Positions 15,877 to 25,526 of a stretch of 64,000 nt of DNA are shown piece after piece. Within the stretch, counting starts at the first letter, position 1, and the number at the start of each line of letters is the position of its first letter. The DNA is from DAHUZL01 sp035533215 (GTDB lineage: Bacteria > Chloroflexota > Dormibacteria > Aeolococcales > Bog-877). The translations under genes and the position numbers were made by a program. The DNA lies in the NCBI GenBank assembly GCA_035533215.1, contig DATLUG010000037.1, positions 1-64,000 on the forward strand. Direction: 5' to 3'. A model generated the notes under the pieces. It worked only from the letters and a program-made list of their open reading frames with translations, had not been told where the DNA came from and ran no database searches.

Positions 15877-17450
15877 CCACGCTGACCCGCCACCATGTGC
15901 CGGAGGACATCACCGGGACGACGCGGTTCTCGGACGATCCGGTGCTCGCGTCGCCGACGGCCCTGGTCGGGATGGTGAAGGGGATCGCCCCCGTGCGCAG
16001 AGCCCTGCGCGACGCCTGTCGGCGAACCCGACTGGCGGGTCCCGATCGCCTCCCGGGCGAATGGCCCCTCCTCTACCTCACCTTCGTCATCTCCCGCATC
16101 CCGGACATCGAACCGTGGTACCAGCGGGTCTGCGACGACCAGCGGCTCTGGTCGGCGTGCGGCTTCTCGACTGTCCCGTCGTACCGTCTCGTCCACCGGC
16201 GCTTCACGGAGCTCGAAGCGATTGCGCCCGCCTTCGAGGCGGCCGCGGCTCAGCTCATCCAGATGGCCCGGGCGCGCGAGCCGCGCGTTGGGGCATGGTG
16301 GCACATCGATGCCAGCGAGGCGGAGACGCACGCCGCACCACAGCACGACTGCACCGCATCCGACCCGTGCCCCACCGCCGCCGGTGGTCGCAACCCACGG
16401 GCGCAGCGCCCCGGAACGGCCACGGTGCGTGCGATCCGGCAGGGCATCGCCGACGAGCCGGAAGACACGACGGGCGCGGGGTGCACACGTGACGGTCTCA
16501 CCACAACCCCCGTCGAGAACAGCGTCATCGACCACGCCCGAGGAGTCAGGCGCTTCCGGTCTGGAGGGCATTGGTGGTCCACGCGCGACCTGGACGCTGG
16601 GGTGCGGGCCTACATGCGAGGGTCCAATGTCATGCGTGCGTGGCTCGGTTACCTGCAGGTGGAGGTGGTCGACCACTACACCCACGCACCGCTGGCCAGC
16701 GTCCTCATTCCCGCCGACCACCAGGAGTCGGACGCCTACCCCGACGTGTACGCGCGGGCCGTCCAGAACCTCGGCGGGGCCGCGCCGCTGCTGGTCGGCG
16801 GCGATCGCGGCTACAGCGTGAAGAAGGTCTTCGAGTTCAACACGAACCGGGGCGTGGGCTCCGTGTTCCCCTATCGCCGCGCCAACGGCAGTGCGCCGAA
16901 GTGCCGCGCGGCGACCAGCCGGTCTGATGAGCACGGCATCCCCCTCTGCCGCGGATGCGGGGGCGAGACCCGCTTTCATCGCTTCGCCCTCGACCGCGGC
17001 AAGGGGCGCCTGTGGTTCCGGTGCCTCCTGCCGCAGACGCCACGGTGTCAGGCGATCCAGACCACGTTCTGTCGTGAGGACTACCGCGCGCTCCTGCCCG
17101 TCTGGCGCACCGACGGTGCCTACGCAGCGATGCGGGTCTCGCACCAGACATACGAACACAAGCACCGCGACCTGCGCATCCAGTACGGTCTGGCGCCGGA
17201 CTGCCTGGCGGTGCGACCCAAGCGCCCGGGGCGGGCGTGGCAGCAGCTGCGCTCCTCCGCGGCCCTCCTGGTCGAGTGGCTGCGCGTGCTCCAACGCGGA
17301 GGGTGGAATGGCTCGGCGTCGGCGGCGAGCACGCCGCGCGTCACCAACGGCACGGTGATGGTCGATCGCCTCCGCCTCCTCCGCGCGGCGCGCCGGTCGG
17401 CGTCGGGCGTCGCCCAGGGTCTCGCGCCCCCGGTCCCCGCCGGGCCCTGA
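15873..17450 (+). mobile_element. DDE-type transposase with zinc-ribbon insertion
   Basis: The 525-residue protein has the RNase H-like transposase arrangement. The first Asp is in WWHIDASEAETH (near 145). The second is in LLVGGDRGYSVKKVFEF (near 308). The third acidic residue is probably in QTYEHKHRDLRIQYGL (near 427). A four-Cys insertion lies between the second and third (CRGCGGET near 360 and a second Cys pair near 390). I cannot assign it to a named IS family with confidence. No terminal inverted repeats or target duplication could be matched in the flanks, so element ends are undefined. It may belong to the island that ends at ssrA, or be an IS that landed there. Confidence 0.7.
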
Positions 17451-17452
17451 TC

Positions 17453-17499
17453 GCGGCGCCGGGCGCCGCCTCTCTTGGAACCGCCGGACCTCCGGCGGT
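17453..17499 (+). terminator. Two adjacent hairpins after the transposase
   Basis: GCGGCGC (17453-17459) pairs with GCGCCGC (17463-17469). ACCGCCGGA (17480-17488) pairs perfectly with TCCGGCGGT (17491-17499). Both start within 50 bp of the transposase stop. Neither is followed by a T-run, so termination is likely but not certain. The second could instead be an element end. Confidence 0.45.
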
Positions 17500-17595
17500 C
17501 GACCTGTGCCCGGCGGGGACCGTGAGGGCCGGCTGAGAGTGCCCGACGGGATGGAGGAGGGCTTCAGCGACTGGCGGTGAGCTCCCAGCGGCGGC

Positions 17596-17630
17596 GGCGG
17601 AGCCCGTTTTCCCTCTCAAAACGGCCCGCC
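17596..17630 (-). terminator. Hairpin downstream of ssrA
   Basis: GGCGG and GCCCGTTTT on one side pair with AAAACGG-GCC and CCGCC on the other, with single-base bulges, around a 7-nt loop. It lies 37 nt past the tmRNA 3' end and probably ends the smpB-ssrA transcript. The run of T lies inside the stem rather than after it. Confidence 0.5.
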
Positions 17631-17664
17631 GGCGGAACCGTGCAACTGGCCGTTCAACAACCCC

Positions 17665-18049
<385 letters not shown>

Positions 18050-18068
18050 ACGGGAGAGCCGCCCTCCG

Positions 18069-18074
18069 ATTGTA
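18069..18074 (-). promoter_or_regulatory. -10 element of ssrA
   Basis: TACAAT on the minus strand lies 19 nt upstream of the mature tmRNA 5' end. This fits a short precursor trimmed by RNase P. No clear -35 is present at 17 nt. Confidence 0.45.
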
Positions 18075-18121
18075 CCCCGCGGCGGCGCCCGCCAGCCACC
18101 GGGGCCGCCGGCGGAGCCGGC

Positions 18122-18598
18122 TCAGACGGGGCCGACGACGTGGCGGCGCATCGCCCGGTCGATCTGCCGCTTCGCCTCCCGCTCCGCGATCGCCTGCCGC
18201 TTGTCGGTCTGGCGCTTGCCCCGGCACACCCCCACCTCGCACTTCACCCGGTTGCGGGCGAGGTGGAGGTCGAGCGGCACCAGGGTGTGGCCGGGCTGGC
18301 GGGCGATCCCCACGAGGTGGTCGATCTCACGGCGGTGGAGGAGCAGCCGGCGGCGGCGGCCGGGCTCGTGGTTCTGGCGGCTGGCCTGCTCGTAGGGGCG
18401 GATGTGGGCCCCCAGCAGCCAGGCCTCGCCGCCCTCGATCCGCACGTAGGCCTCCGCGATCTGGCTGCCGCCCTGGCGGATCGAGCGGACCTCGCTGCCG
18501 GTGAGCGCCACCCCCGCCTCCACCCGCTCCAGCACGAAGTAGTCGTGGAAGGCGCGCCGGTTGCGCGCCACCACCCCGTCGGGAGCGGGCCGGGTCAT
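18122..18598 (-). CDS. smpB: SsrA-binding protein
   Basis: The 158-residue protein carries the SmpB core: RRAFHDYFVLERVEAGVALTGSEVRSIRQGG, then AWLLGAHIRPYEQAS, and RRRLLLHRREID. A basic C-terminal tail follows (KRQAIAEREAKRQIDRAMRR) that occupies the mRNA channel of the ribosome. It delivers alanyl-tmRNA to stalled ribosomes. ATG 18598 overlaps the fmt TGA (ATGA) and gives a normal-length protein. An upstream in-frame start inside fmt is rejected. ssrA lies 72 bp downstream, so both partners of trans-translation sit together. Confidence 0.96.
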   Translation of the reverse strand: MTRPAPDGVVARNRRAFHDYFVLERVEAGVALTGSEVRSIRQGGSQIAEAYVRIEGGEAWLLGAHIRPYEQASRQNHEPGRRRRLLLHRREIDHLVGIARQPGHTLVPLDLHLARNRVKCEVGVCRGKRQTDKRQAIAEREAKRQIDRAMRRHVVGPV

Positions 18599-19527
18599 GG
18601 CGAGTCCGGCCCCGGTCGGCGACGCCCCCGGAGGTAGCTGGCGGCCCCCATCGGCCGGCCCGACGGCGGCTGGACCCGCTCGCACCAGAACCCCCCCACC
18701 CCGCACCGGACCAGGACCCCCTCCCCCCGCGTCGCCAGGACCGTCCCCGGCGGCCCCTTCGGGGCCGGGGCGGCCTCCGGCTCGGGCCGGCCGGCGAGCA
18801 GGCGGACCCGCCGGCCGCCGAGGGGGATCGTCACCTGGGGCCAGGGCTGCAGGGCTCGCAGGCGGCGGTCGATCTCAACCGCGCTGCGGCCCCAGTCGAG
18901 CGCGCCGTCGGCCCGCCGGAGCGGCGCCGCATAGGTGGCCATCGCCGCATCTTGCACCGTCGCCACTGCCCGGCCGCGCCCCAGCGCCTCCAGGACCGCA
19001 ACCAGAAGGAGCGCACCCTCCCGGGCCAGGGCGCGCCGCAGCTCGGGAGCGGTCGCCGTCTCCGCCAAGGCGACCCGCACCTGGCCCAGCACCGGCCCGG
19101 TGTCCAGCCCGGCCTCCATCCGCATCAGGCTGACCCCGGTCTCGCGGTCCCCGGCCAGGATCGCGGCCTGGATCGGGGCCGCCCCCCGATGGCGCGGCAG
19201 GAGCGACGGGTGGACCCCGAGCCCCCCGTGGACGAGCCGGTCGAGGAGCCGCATCGGCAGCAGCTGCCCGTAGGCGGCGACGACCAGCGCCTCCGCCCCC
19301 AACTTTGCCAGCCGCTCGATCGCCAGGGGGTCGCGGACCCGTGGTGGCTGGAGGACTGGGATCCCGCGCGCCCGGGCCGCGTCCCCAAGGGGGCGCGGCG
19401 CCGGCCGCCCCCGGTCGCCGGGCCGGTCGGGGGCGGTCACCGCCGCCAGCACCGGGTGCCCGGCCGCCAGCACCGCCTCCAGGCTGGGGACGGCGAAGTC
19501 GTCGGAGCCGGCGACGATCAGGCGCAC
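18595..19527 (-). CDS. fmt: Methionyl-tRNA formyltransferase with altered catalytic Asn
   Basis: The 310-residue enzyme should formylate Met-tRNA(fMet) using 10-formyl-THF. It starts at GTG 19527 behind GTGAGGA, 8 nt after the permease stop, and has the usual length. The catalytic region reads LGVHPSLLPRHRGAAPIQ...GDRETGVSLMRM...GLDTGPVL. In characterised Fmt proteins the first triad residue is Asn (NVH, E. coli Asn106), with His108 and Asp144. Here the Asn position is Gly, from an unambiguous GGG codon, while His and Asp remain. The C-terminal OB-fold-like domain is present. The gene is intact and sits in a conserved operon, so it is probably expressed. Whether activity survives is unknown. 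Confidence 0.9.
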   Translation of the reverse strand: MRLIVAGSDDFAVPSLEAVLAAGHPVLAAVTAPDRPGDRGRPAPRPLGDAARARGIPVLQPPRVRDPLAIERLAKLGAEALVVAAYGQLLPMRLLDRLVHGGLGVHPSLLPRHRGAAPIQAAILAGDRETGVSLMRMEAGLDTGPVLGQVRVALAETATAPELRRALAREGALLLVAVLEALGRGRAVATVQDAAMATYAAPLRRADGALDWGRSAVEIDRRLRALQPWPQVTIPLGGRRVRLLAGRPEPEAAPAPKGPPGTVLATRGEGVLVRCGVGGFWCERVQPPSGRPMGAASYLRGRRRPGPDSP

Positions 19528-19534
19528 CGCATCC

Positions 19535-22117
19535 TCACCCCGGCCCCGGCCGCGGCGCTCCGCCAGGCCCGGCGGCCGGGACGGGCGCCGCCGCGAGCAG
19601 GTAGGGGACGTCGGCGACGGCGATGTCGGCTCGCCGCAGCAGGGTCCGCTTGACCGCGAAGGCGCGGTGGTTGTGCAGCGGCTGCCGCCACCACCTCGGC
19701 ACCACCAGCTCCGGCAGCACCACCGTGCAGAGCGGTCCGGGGTGGATCTGCCGCCAGGCATCGATGTAGGCGAGCAGGGGGTCGGTCACGCTGCGGAAGG
19801 GGGAGGCGATGATGATCGGCTCCAAGCCCTGGGGCAGCTCCTCTGCGGGGATGCGAGCCAGGAACGTGCCCCAGGCGGCGCGGAAGCGGGCCGACTCCAG
19901 CCCGGCGGCGTCTACCGCCTCCTCCTCCTCCCCCGCCGAGACGTGGATGGGGATGACCTCCCGGGCGATCTGGGACGCGTACTGGAGGGCGCGGGCGGCC
20001 ATCGGATCGAGCCGCGCGATCGGGACCATGGCCACGTGGTGGGTCGGCACCCCCGCGGTCAGCCCCGCCAGTCCTCTCGCGCGCTCCTCTCCCGGGTCCG
20101 CCGGGGCGGCGTCTGAGGGGGCGGGCACGCTCGCCGCCACCACCCCGGGCCGGCGCAGGAGCCGGAGCTTGACGATGAGGAGAAGGGGACGCCGGGCCAG
20201 GTCGACCCAGCCGCGGCGCAGGGTCGCCTCGGGCAGGACCACGGTGAGGACCCGTCCGGGCTCCTCCAGCTGGAGGCGGTCCAGGGTGCGCCACAATGTC
20301 GCCAGCCGCGCCCTGGCGCCGAGCCCGCGCCGCTCCAGGTCGCAGACGACGACCCTCGGGCCGAGGACCCCGGCGTAGGCCATCGCCCGCTGGGTGGCGG
20401 CGCCGTGGGCGCGGGTCAGCCCGCTCACCACCACCACCGGACCGAGTGGGAGCGGCGGCACCGGCACCGTCTCGACCGCCCGCAGGCGCTGGGCGATCGA
20501 GCGGTAGTGGCGATGGATGGCGGTGAAGACCGCCACCAGCAGGGGGATGAGGATCAGCACCACCCATGCTCCGCGCGGGGTCTTGGTGACGATGATGATG
20601 CCGTCGACGAGCAGGGTGGTGAGCGCCCCCACCCCGTTGATGACGACGTTGCGGCGCCAGTTGCGACCACGATCGCGCACCCAGTGGCGCACCATCGCGG
20701 CCTGGGCGAGGGTGAACGCGGTGAACACCCCGAGGGCGTAGAGGTTGATGAGGGCGTCGGTGCTGCCCCCGAAGACCACCAGCAGCACGGCCGCGCTGGC
20801 GGCGAGAAACACGATCGCGGTGGAGTAGACCAGCCGGCTGCCGAGGTGGGCGAAGCGGTGGGGCAGGTGGTCGTCGCGGGCCAGGATCGCGGCCAGCCGG
20901 GGGAAGCCGTTGAAGCTGGTGTTGGCGGCCAGGATCAGGACCAGGGTGGTGGAGAACTGGACCACGTAGAAGAACCACCCGCCCGCCCCCACGAAGATGC
21001 TGCGGGCCAGCTCCGCGACCACCGTCGGGCTCCCGCTGAGGTGCGGCTCCGCCCCGTACAGGAGGTCGAGGAGGTCCACCCCGAGGAAGAGCACGACGAG
21101 GATCACGCCGAGGCGGACCAGGGTGCGCTGCGCGTTGCGCACCTCGGGGGGCTGGAAGCTGGGAACGCTGTTGGACACCGCCTCGATCCCGGTCATCGAG
21201 GAGGACCCGGAGGCGAAGGCGGTGAGGATGAGCAGCGGCGTCACCGCCGCGCGGGCGCCGGCGATGGGGGGGAAGTGGCCGACCGGGTGGTGCGCCGCCC
21301 CGAAGAGCAGGGCGCGGACCAGACCGACCCCGATCAGGCAGACGAAGCTCAGCACGAAGGCATAGGTGGGGAAGGCGAAGATCGCCCCCGCCTCCCGGAC
21401 CCCGCGCAGGTTTCCGAGCACGATGAGGGCGATGAAGACCAGCCCGAGACCGACCTTGAGCGCGGCCAGGCCGCCGAAGGCCGACACCAGCGCGTCGACC
21501 CCGGAGGACACGCTCACCGACACGGTCAGGACATAGTCGACAAGGAGCGCCCCGGCGGCGACGAGCCCGAAGGTCACCCCGAGGTGCTGTCGAGCGGCCG
21601 CATAGGAGCCGCCGCCGTGGGGGTACCCGGCCACCACCTGCCGGTAGGAGGTCACCACCAGCGCCATCAGGGCCGCGATCGCGATCCCGATCGGGACGTT
21701 GATGGCGAGGGCGCCGGCCCCGGCGGTGGCCAGGATCGCCAGGCCCGCCTCCGGACCGTACGCCATCGAGGAGAGGGCGTCGGAGGAGAGGATCGGGAGC
21801 GCCCGCACCGACGAGAGCCGCTCGGTCTCCAGGGCCTGGGTGGGCAGCGGCCGACCGAGCAGGCTGCGGCGCAGCCGCGCCAGGGTGCGGCCGGCTCCGG
21901 CCTGGGGAAGGTCGGCCTCCGAGGTGGCCTCCATCTGCCCGTGCCCGGTGAGCACGAAGCGGCCGTGGTGGGTCCGCTCGTATCGGAGGTACCGGTCCCC
22001 GGGCCGCCCCCCCGGCCGCTCCACCGTGCGTTCGAGACGCCCACCCAGCCGGGTCGGGGGCCGTGGTCCCGGTGGCGGCTGAGGGGCGGGATCGGAGCGA
22101 TGGGGATCGTCAGTCAC
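19535..22117 (-). CDS. KimA-like APC-superfamily permease with C-terminal USP-like region
   Basis: The 860-residue membrane protein has a cytoplasmic N-terminus of about 105 residues, then about twelve membrane segments (about 105-565). The first contains LSSDALSSMAYGPEA and the second region SYRQVVAGYPHGGGSYAAA, both typical of the KimA/YdaO branch of amino-acid/polyamine/organocation transporters, which includes high-affinity potassium importers. The last 290 residues are soluble and resemble one or two universal-stress-protein folds (VVVVSGLTRAHGAATQRAMAYA). A potassium role is inferred from family resemblance. Amino-acid transport is the alternative. It begins at GTG 22117, 46 bp after priA, and no riboswitch fits in that gap. 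Confidence 0.75.
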   Translation of the reverse strand: MTDDPHRSDPAPQPPPGPRPPTRLGGRLERTVERPGGRPGDRYLRYERTHHGRFVLTGHGQMEATSEADLPQAGAGRTLARLRRSLLGRPLPTQALETERLSSVRALPILSSDALSSMAYGPEAGLAILATAGAGALAINVPIGIAIAALMALVVTSYRQVVAGYPHGGGSYAAARQHLGVTFGLVAAGALLVDYVLTVSVSVSSGVDALVSAFGGLAALKVGLGLVFIALIVLGNLRGVREAGAIFAFPTYAFVLSFVCLIGVGLVRALLFGAAHHPVGHFPPIAGARAAVTPLLILTAFASGSSSMTGIEAVSNSVPSFQPPEVRNAQRTLVRLGVILVVLFLGVDLLDLLYGAEPHLSGSPTVVAELARSIFVGAGGWFFYVVQFSTTLVLILAANTSFNGFPRLAAILARDDHLPHRFAHLGSRLVYSTAIVFLAASAAVLLVVFGGSTDALINLYALGVFTAFTLAQAAMVRHWVRDRGRNWRRNVVINGVGALTTLLVDGIIIVTKTPRGAWVVLILIPLLVAVFTAIHRHYRSIAQRLRAVETVPVPPLPLGPVVVVSGLTRAHGAATQRAMAYAGVLGPRVVVCDLERRGLGARARLATLWRTLDRLQLEEPGRVLTVVLPEATLRRGWVDLARRPLLLIVKLRLLRRPGVVAASVPAPSDAAPADPGEERARGLAGLTAGVPTHHVAMVPIARLDPMAARALQYASQIAREVIPIHVSAGEEEEAVDAAGLESARFRAAWGTFLARIPAEELPQGLEPIIIASPFRSVTDPLLAYIDAWRQIHPGPLCTVVLPELVVPRWWRQPLHNHRAFAVKRTLLRRADIAVADVPYLLAAAPVPAAGPGGAPRPGPG

Positions 22118-22163
22118 GACCCTGGCGACCGCGGTGGCAAGGCTGCATTATGGCCGGGCGCCC

Positions 22164-24203
22164 TCACAGCTCGGGGTCCACGTCGATCGACCAGCCCGGC
22201 CCCTCGGGCAGGAGCGGGCGGAACGGGTCCAGGGTGGCGCCCCGGAGCGTCAGCTGCCACCGGTAGCGGCCGCGCAGGCGGTGGACGAAGGCCGGGCTGG
22301 GGCCCAGGACCTCCAGCCGCTCGGCCGCGGCCACCTGGTGGAGACGCTCGGCCAGCCCGGCGGCGGCCGCCGCCGCGTCGGCGTCCACCGCATCGCTGCG
22401 GGTGACGACGCAGAAGCGGCGGAACGGCGGGAAGCCGAGCGCCCGGCGGGCGGCCAGCTCGACCGCGGCGAAGCCCAGGGTGTCGTGGGTCACGGCGTGG
22501 CGGACCGCGGGGTGGTCGGGGCTGTAGGTCTGGAGGATCACCCGGGCGGGCTCGTCGCCCCGGCCGGCCCGGCCGGCGACCTGGGTGAGGAGCGCGAAGG
22601 TGGTGGCGGCGGCCCGGAAGTCGGGCAGGTGGAGCTGGGTGTCGGCGTTGACGATCCCCACCACCTGCACCCCGGGGAGGTCCCAGCCCTTGGCGACCAT
22701 CTGGGTGCCGATCATGAGGTCGGCCTCCCGCGCCCGGAACGCCTCGTAGAGGCGGACGTGGGCGTCCCGCTCGGTCACGGTGTCGCGGTCCATCCGCAGG
22801 AGCCGCGCGGCCGGCCACCGTTGGCGCACCTCCGCCTCCAGTCGCTCGGTCCCCATCCCCAGCTGCTTGATCTTGACCGAGCCGCACCCCGGGCAGGTCC
22901 GGGGGAGCGGGGCGGTGTGCCCGCAGTAGTGGCAGACACACCCCATCTTGTCGGCGTGGTGGACCAGCGCCACCGAGCAGTGGGGACAGCGGAGCGGCTC
23001 CCCGCAGCTGCGGCACAGGACCACCGTCGCCGTGCCCCGGCGATTGAGGAAGAGGATCCCCTGCCCCCCCCGCTGCAGGGCCTGGTCAACCGCCGCTACC
23101 AGGGGGGGGGCGAACGGCGAGCGGTTGCCCCGGGCCAGCTCCAGGCGCAGGTCGACGACCTCGATCGGGGGCAGCGGTCGGCCCCCGATGCGACCCTCCA
23201 GGCGCAGGCGGGTGACGGCGCCGGTCGCGGCCGCGTGATGGGTCTCGATCCTGGGCGTCGCGCTGCCGAGCACGACCGGGATGCGCAGATGGCGTCCGAT
23301 CCGGCGGGCGACGTCCACCGCGTGGTATCGGGGGACACGGTCCTGCTGGTAGGCGGACGAGTCCTCCTCGTCGACGACCAGGAGTCCGAGGTTGGTGAGG
23401 GGGGCGAAGACCGCGCTGCGGGAGCCGACCACCACCGGGGCGTCCCCCTGGCGGATCCGGCGCCACTCGGCCGCCCGCTCGGCGTCGGTGAGGGCGGAGT
23501 GCAGGAGCGCGACCCGGCCCGGGAAGCGGGCTTCGAAGCGGCGCACGGTCTGGGGGGTGAGCGAGATCTCGGGCACCAGCACCACCGCCGCCCGCCCGCG
23601 TCCGAGCGCGGCCGCGATCGCGGCCAGGTAGACCTCGGTCTTGCCGGACCCGGTGACGCCGTGGAGGAGGAAGTCCCGGCCGCGGCCCCCGTCCAGCGCG
23701 GCCACGATGCGCCGCACCGCATCGGCCTGGGCCGGTTCCAGCTCGGGGGCCGGCCGACCGCCGCCGACGCCGGAGTCCGACCGGACCCCCGCCGGGGCCG
23801 GGGTGCCGAGGCTCCGGCGGCGCGGCCCCCGGGGCGCGACCCGACGCAGCGGCCGGGGCGAGCGCAGCGCCGGCGGCAGCATCGCCCGGATCACCGCCAG
23901 GAGCGGGCTGGCGCAGGCGTCGGCGATCTCCGGGGCGCAGGCGACCAGGTGGTCGGGGAGGAGCGGCTCCTCGTCGTAGAGCGCCTCGACCGGGCGGAGG
24001 TCCGGCCGCGCGGAGTCGGCGGCGAGCGCGATCACGTAGCCGAGCAGCCGGCGGCGGCCGAGCGGCACCACGACCCGGTGGCCGAGCCGAATTCGAGAGC
24101 GCAGCTCCTCCGGCACCGCGTAGTCGAAGCCGCCCTGGTGGGGTCCGGCGGAGGCCTCCGGGAGGACGGTCGCGACCGCGGGGCCGGCGGACGGATCGAC
24201 CAC
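22164..24203 (-). CDS. priA: Primosomal protein N' (replication restart helicase)
   Basis: The 679-residue protein has the PriA DNA-binding N-terminus (FDYAVPEELRSRIRLGHRVVVPLGRR). Helicase lobes follow, with Walker A GVTGSGKTEVYL near residue 165. Zinc-binding cysteines CRSCG, CPHC, CHYCG and CPGCG lie around 400-450, and a C-terminal helicase lobe has QVAGRAGRG. It should reload the replisome at collapsed forks. Walker A is intact, unlike many actinobacterial PriA proteins. The DEEH box is altered: the segment reads VVDEEDSSAYQQ, without the His. The GTG start lies 21 bp downstream of coaBC. Confidence 0.92.
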   Translation of the reverse strand: MVDPSAGPAVATVLPEASAGPHQGGFDYAVPEELRSRIRLGHRVVVPLGRRRLLGYVIALAADSARPDLRPVEALYDEEPLLPDHLVACAPEIADACASPLLAVIRAMLPPALRSPRPLRRVAPRGPRRRSLGTPAPAGVRSDSGVGGGRPAPELEPAQADAVRRIVAALDGGRGRDFLLHGVTGSGKTEVYLAAIAAALGRGRAAVVLVPEISLTPQTVRRFEARFPGRVALLHSALTDAERAAEWRRIRQGDAPVVVGSRSAVFAPLTNLGLLVVDEEDSSAYQQDRVPRYHAVDVARRIGRHLRIPVVLGSATPRIETHHAAATGAVTRLRLEGRIGGRPLPPIEVVDLRLELARGNRSPFAPPLVAAVDQALQRGGQGILFLNRRGTATVVLCRSCGEPLRCPHCSVALVHHADKMGCVCHYCGHTAPLPRTCPGCGSVKIKQLGMGTERLEAEVRQRWPAARLLRMDRDTVTERDAHVRLYEAFRAREADLMIGTQMVAKGWDLPGVQVVGIVNADTQLHLPDFRAAATTFALLTQVAGRAGRGDEPARVILQTYSPDHPAVRHAVTHDTLGFAAVELAARRALGFPPFRRFCVVTRSDAVDADAAAAAAGLAERLHQVAAAERLEVLGPSPAFVHRLRGRYRWQLTLRGATLDPFRPLLPEGPGWSIDVDPEL

Positions 24204-24224
24204 GGCCGGCCGGGCGGGGCCGGC

Positions 24225-25526
24225 TCAGGCGCCCGCGGCGCGGGCCACGAGCCGGACCGCTTCGTCCAGGACCGCCTCCGCCACCTCCGCCTTCGGCCCG
24301 AAGGCGACCTCGCGGCGCACCCCCCTGGCGTCGACGATCAGGGCGGACGCCTGCTCGCCCCCCATCGCCGACTGCGGCCCCACCACCCGGTTGGCGACGA
24401 GCAGGTCCACCCCCTTCGCCCGTCGCTTGGCGCGCGCGGCCGGCTCCAGGTCGCCGGTCTCGGCGGCGAAGCCGACCACGACGCAGCCGGGCGGCCGCTC
24501 CCGCATCACCTGCTGGAGGACGTCGGCGGTGGGGACCAGCTCGAGGCGGAGCCGGCGGCGCCCCCGGCGCCGGAGCTTGTCCGCGGCCGGCTCGGCGACC
24601 CTCCAGTCGGCGACCGCCGCCGCCATCAGCACCAGCCCGGCCGCGGGAAGGTCGCGACGCACCGCCGCCAGCATCTCCTCCGCCGTCGCCACCTCCACCA
24701 CCCGCAGCCCAGGGGCCGAGGGGGGCGGAGGGGCGGCCGTCACCAGCACCACCGCGGCGCCGCGGCGGAGCGCCGCCTGGGCCAGCGCCACCCCCATCCG
24801 CCCGCTGCTGCGGTTGCCGAGGAAGCGGACGGGGTCGACCGGCTCGCGGGTGCCCCCGCTGGTCACGACGACACAGGTCCCGGCCAGCGTCGGCGTCGCG
24901 GCCCCGGGCTCGGACTCGGAGGCGGCGGCCGCCGGCGCAGCGGCCAGCGTCCGCGCCACCTGCGCCAGCAGCGCGTCGACCGGCGCCAGGCGACCCACGT
25001 CCTCCCGTCCCGACGCCAGCCGTCCCGCCACCGGCTCCACGATCACGGCGCCCCGCGCGGCCAGCTGGGCGACATGGGCCCGGGTCGCGGGGTGGCGCCA
25101 CATCGCCGCCTCCATCGCCGGCGCCACCACCAGCGGTGCCGGGCAGGCGAGGGCGGTGGCGCCCACGATCTCGTCGGCGAGCCCGAGCGCGAGCCGGGCG
25201 CACATGTCGGCGGTGGCCGGCACCACCAGCTGGCACTCGGCCCAGGCGGCGAGCGTGAGGTGGGTCATCCCGTGGCCGGCGCCGTCCGCCCCGCCCGCTG
25301 GGGGCGCTGCCAGCAGGGCCACCGCCACCTGGTGCCCGGCCAGCGCCTGCAGGGTCAGGGGCGAAAGGAAGGCGAGGGCCCCCGGGCTCATCGTGACCCG
25401 GACCTCGGCGCCGGCGCGGCGCAGCGCGGTCAGCAGCTCCGGCACCTTGACGACCGCGATCCCGCCGCAGACGTGGACCAGGACGCGACGTCCGCGGAGC
25501 CCGGCCGGTGCGGTCACGTCCCGCAT
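24225..25526 (-). CDS. coaBC: Bifunctional phosphopantothenoylcysteine decarboxylase/synthetase
   Basis: The 433-residue fusion performs two steps of coenzyme A synthesis. The N-terminal flavoprotein half (CoaC) has HLTLAAWAECQLVVPATADMCARL, with the active His, and APAMEAAMWRHPAT, where the common PAMN motif reads PAME. The C-terminal half (CoaB) has SGGTREPVDPVRFLGNRSSGRMG, AAAVADW and a late Lys-rich segment for CTP and substrate binding. ATG 25526 overlaps the end of gmk by 13 nt. A longer frame running back through gmk is rejected. Confidence 0.94.
   Translation of the reverse strand: MRDVTAPAGLRGRRVLVHVCGGIAVVKVPELLTALRRAGAEVRVTMSPGALAFLSPLTLQALAGHQVAVALLAAPPAGGADGAGHGMTHLTLAAWAECQLVVPATADMCARLALGLADEIVGATALACPAPLVVAPAMEAAMWRHPATRAHVAQLAARGAVIVEPVAGRLASGREDVGRLAPVDALLAQVARTLAAAPAAAASESEPGAATPTLAGTCVVVTSGGTREPVDPVRFLGNRSSGRMGVALAQAALRRGAAVVLVTAAPPPPSAPGLRVVEVATAEEMLAAVRRDLPAAGLVLMAAAVADWRVAEPAADKLRRRGRRRLRLELVPTADVLQQVMRERPPGCVVVGFAAETGDLEPAARAKRRAKGVDLLVANRVVGPQSAMGGEQASALIVDARGVRREVAFGPKAEVAEAVLDEAVRLVARAAGA

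Noticed and set aside
17480..17499. Perfect inverted repeat as a transposon terminal end
   Set aside because: No matching sequence was found upstream of 14929. A terminator explains it better.
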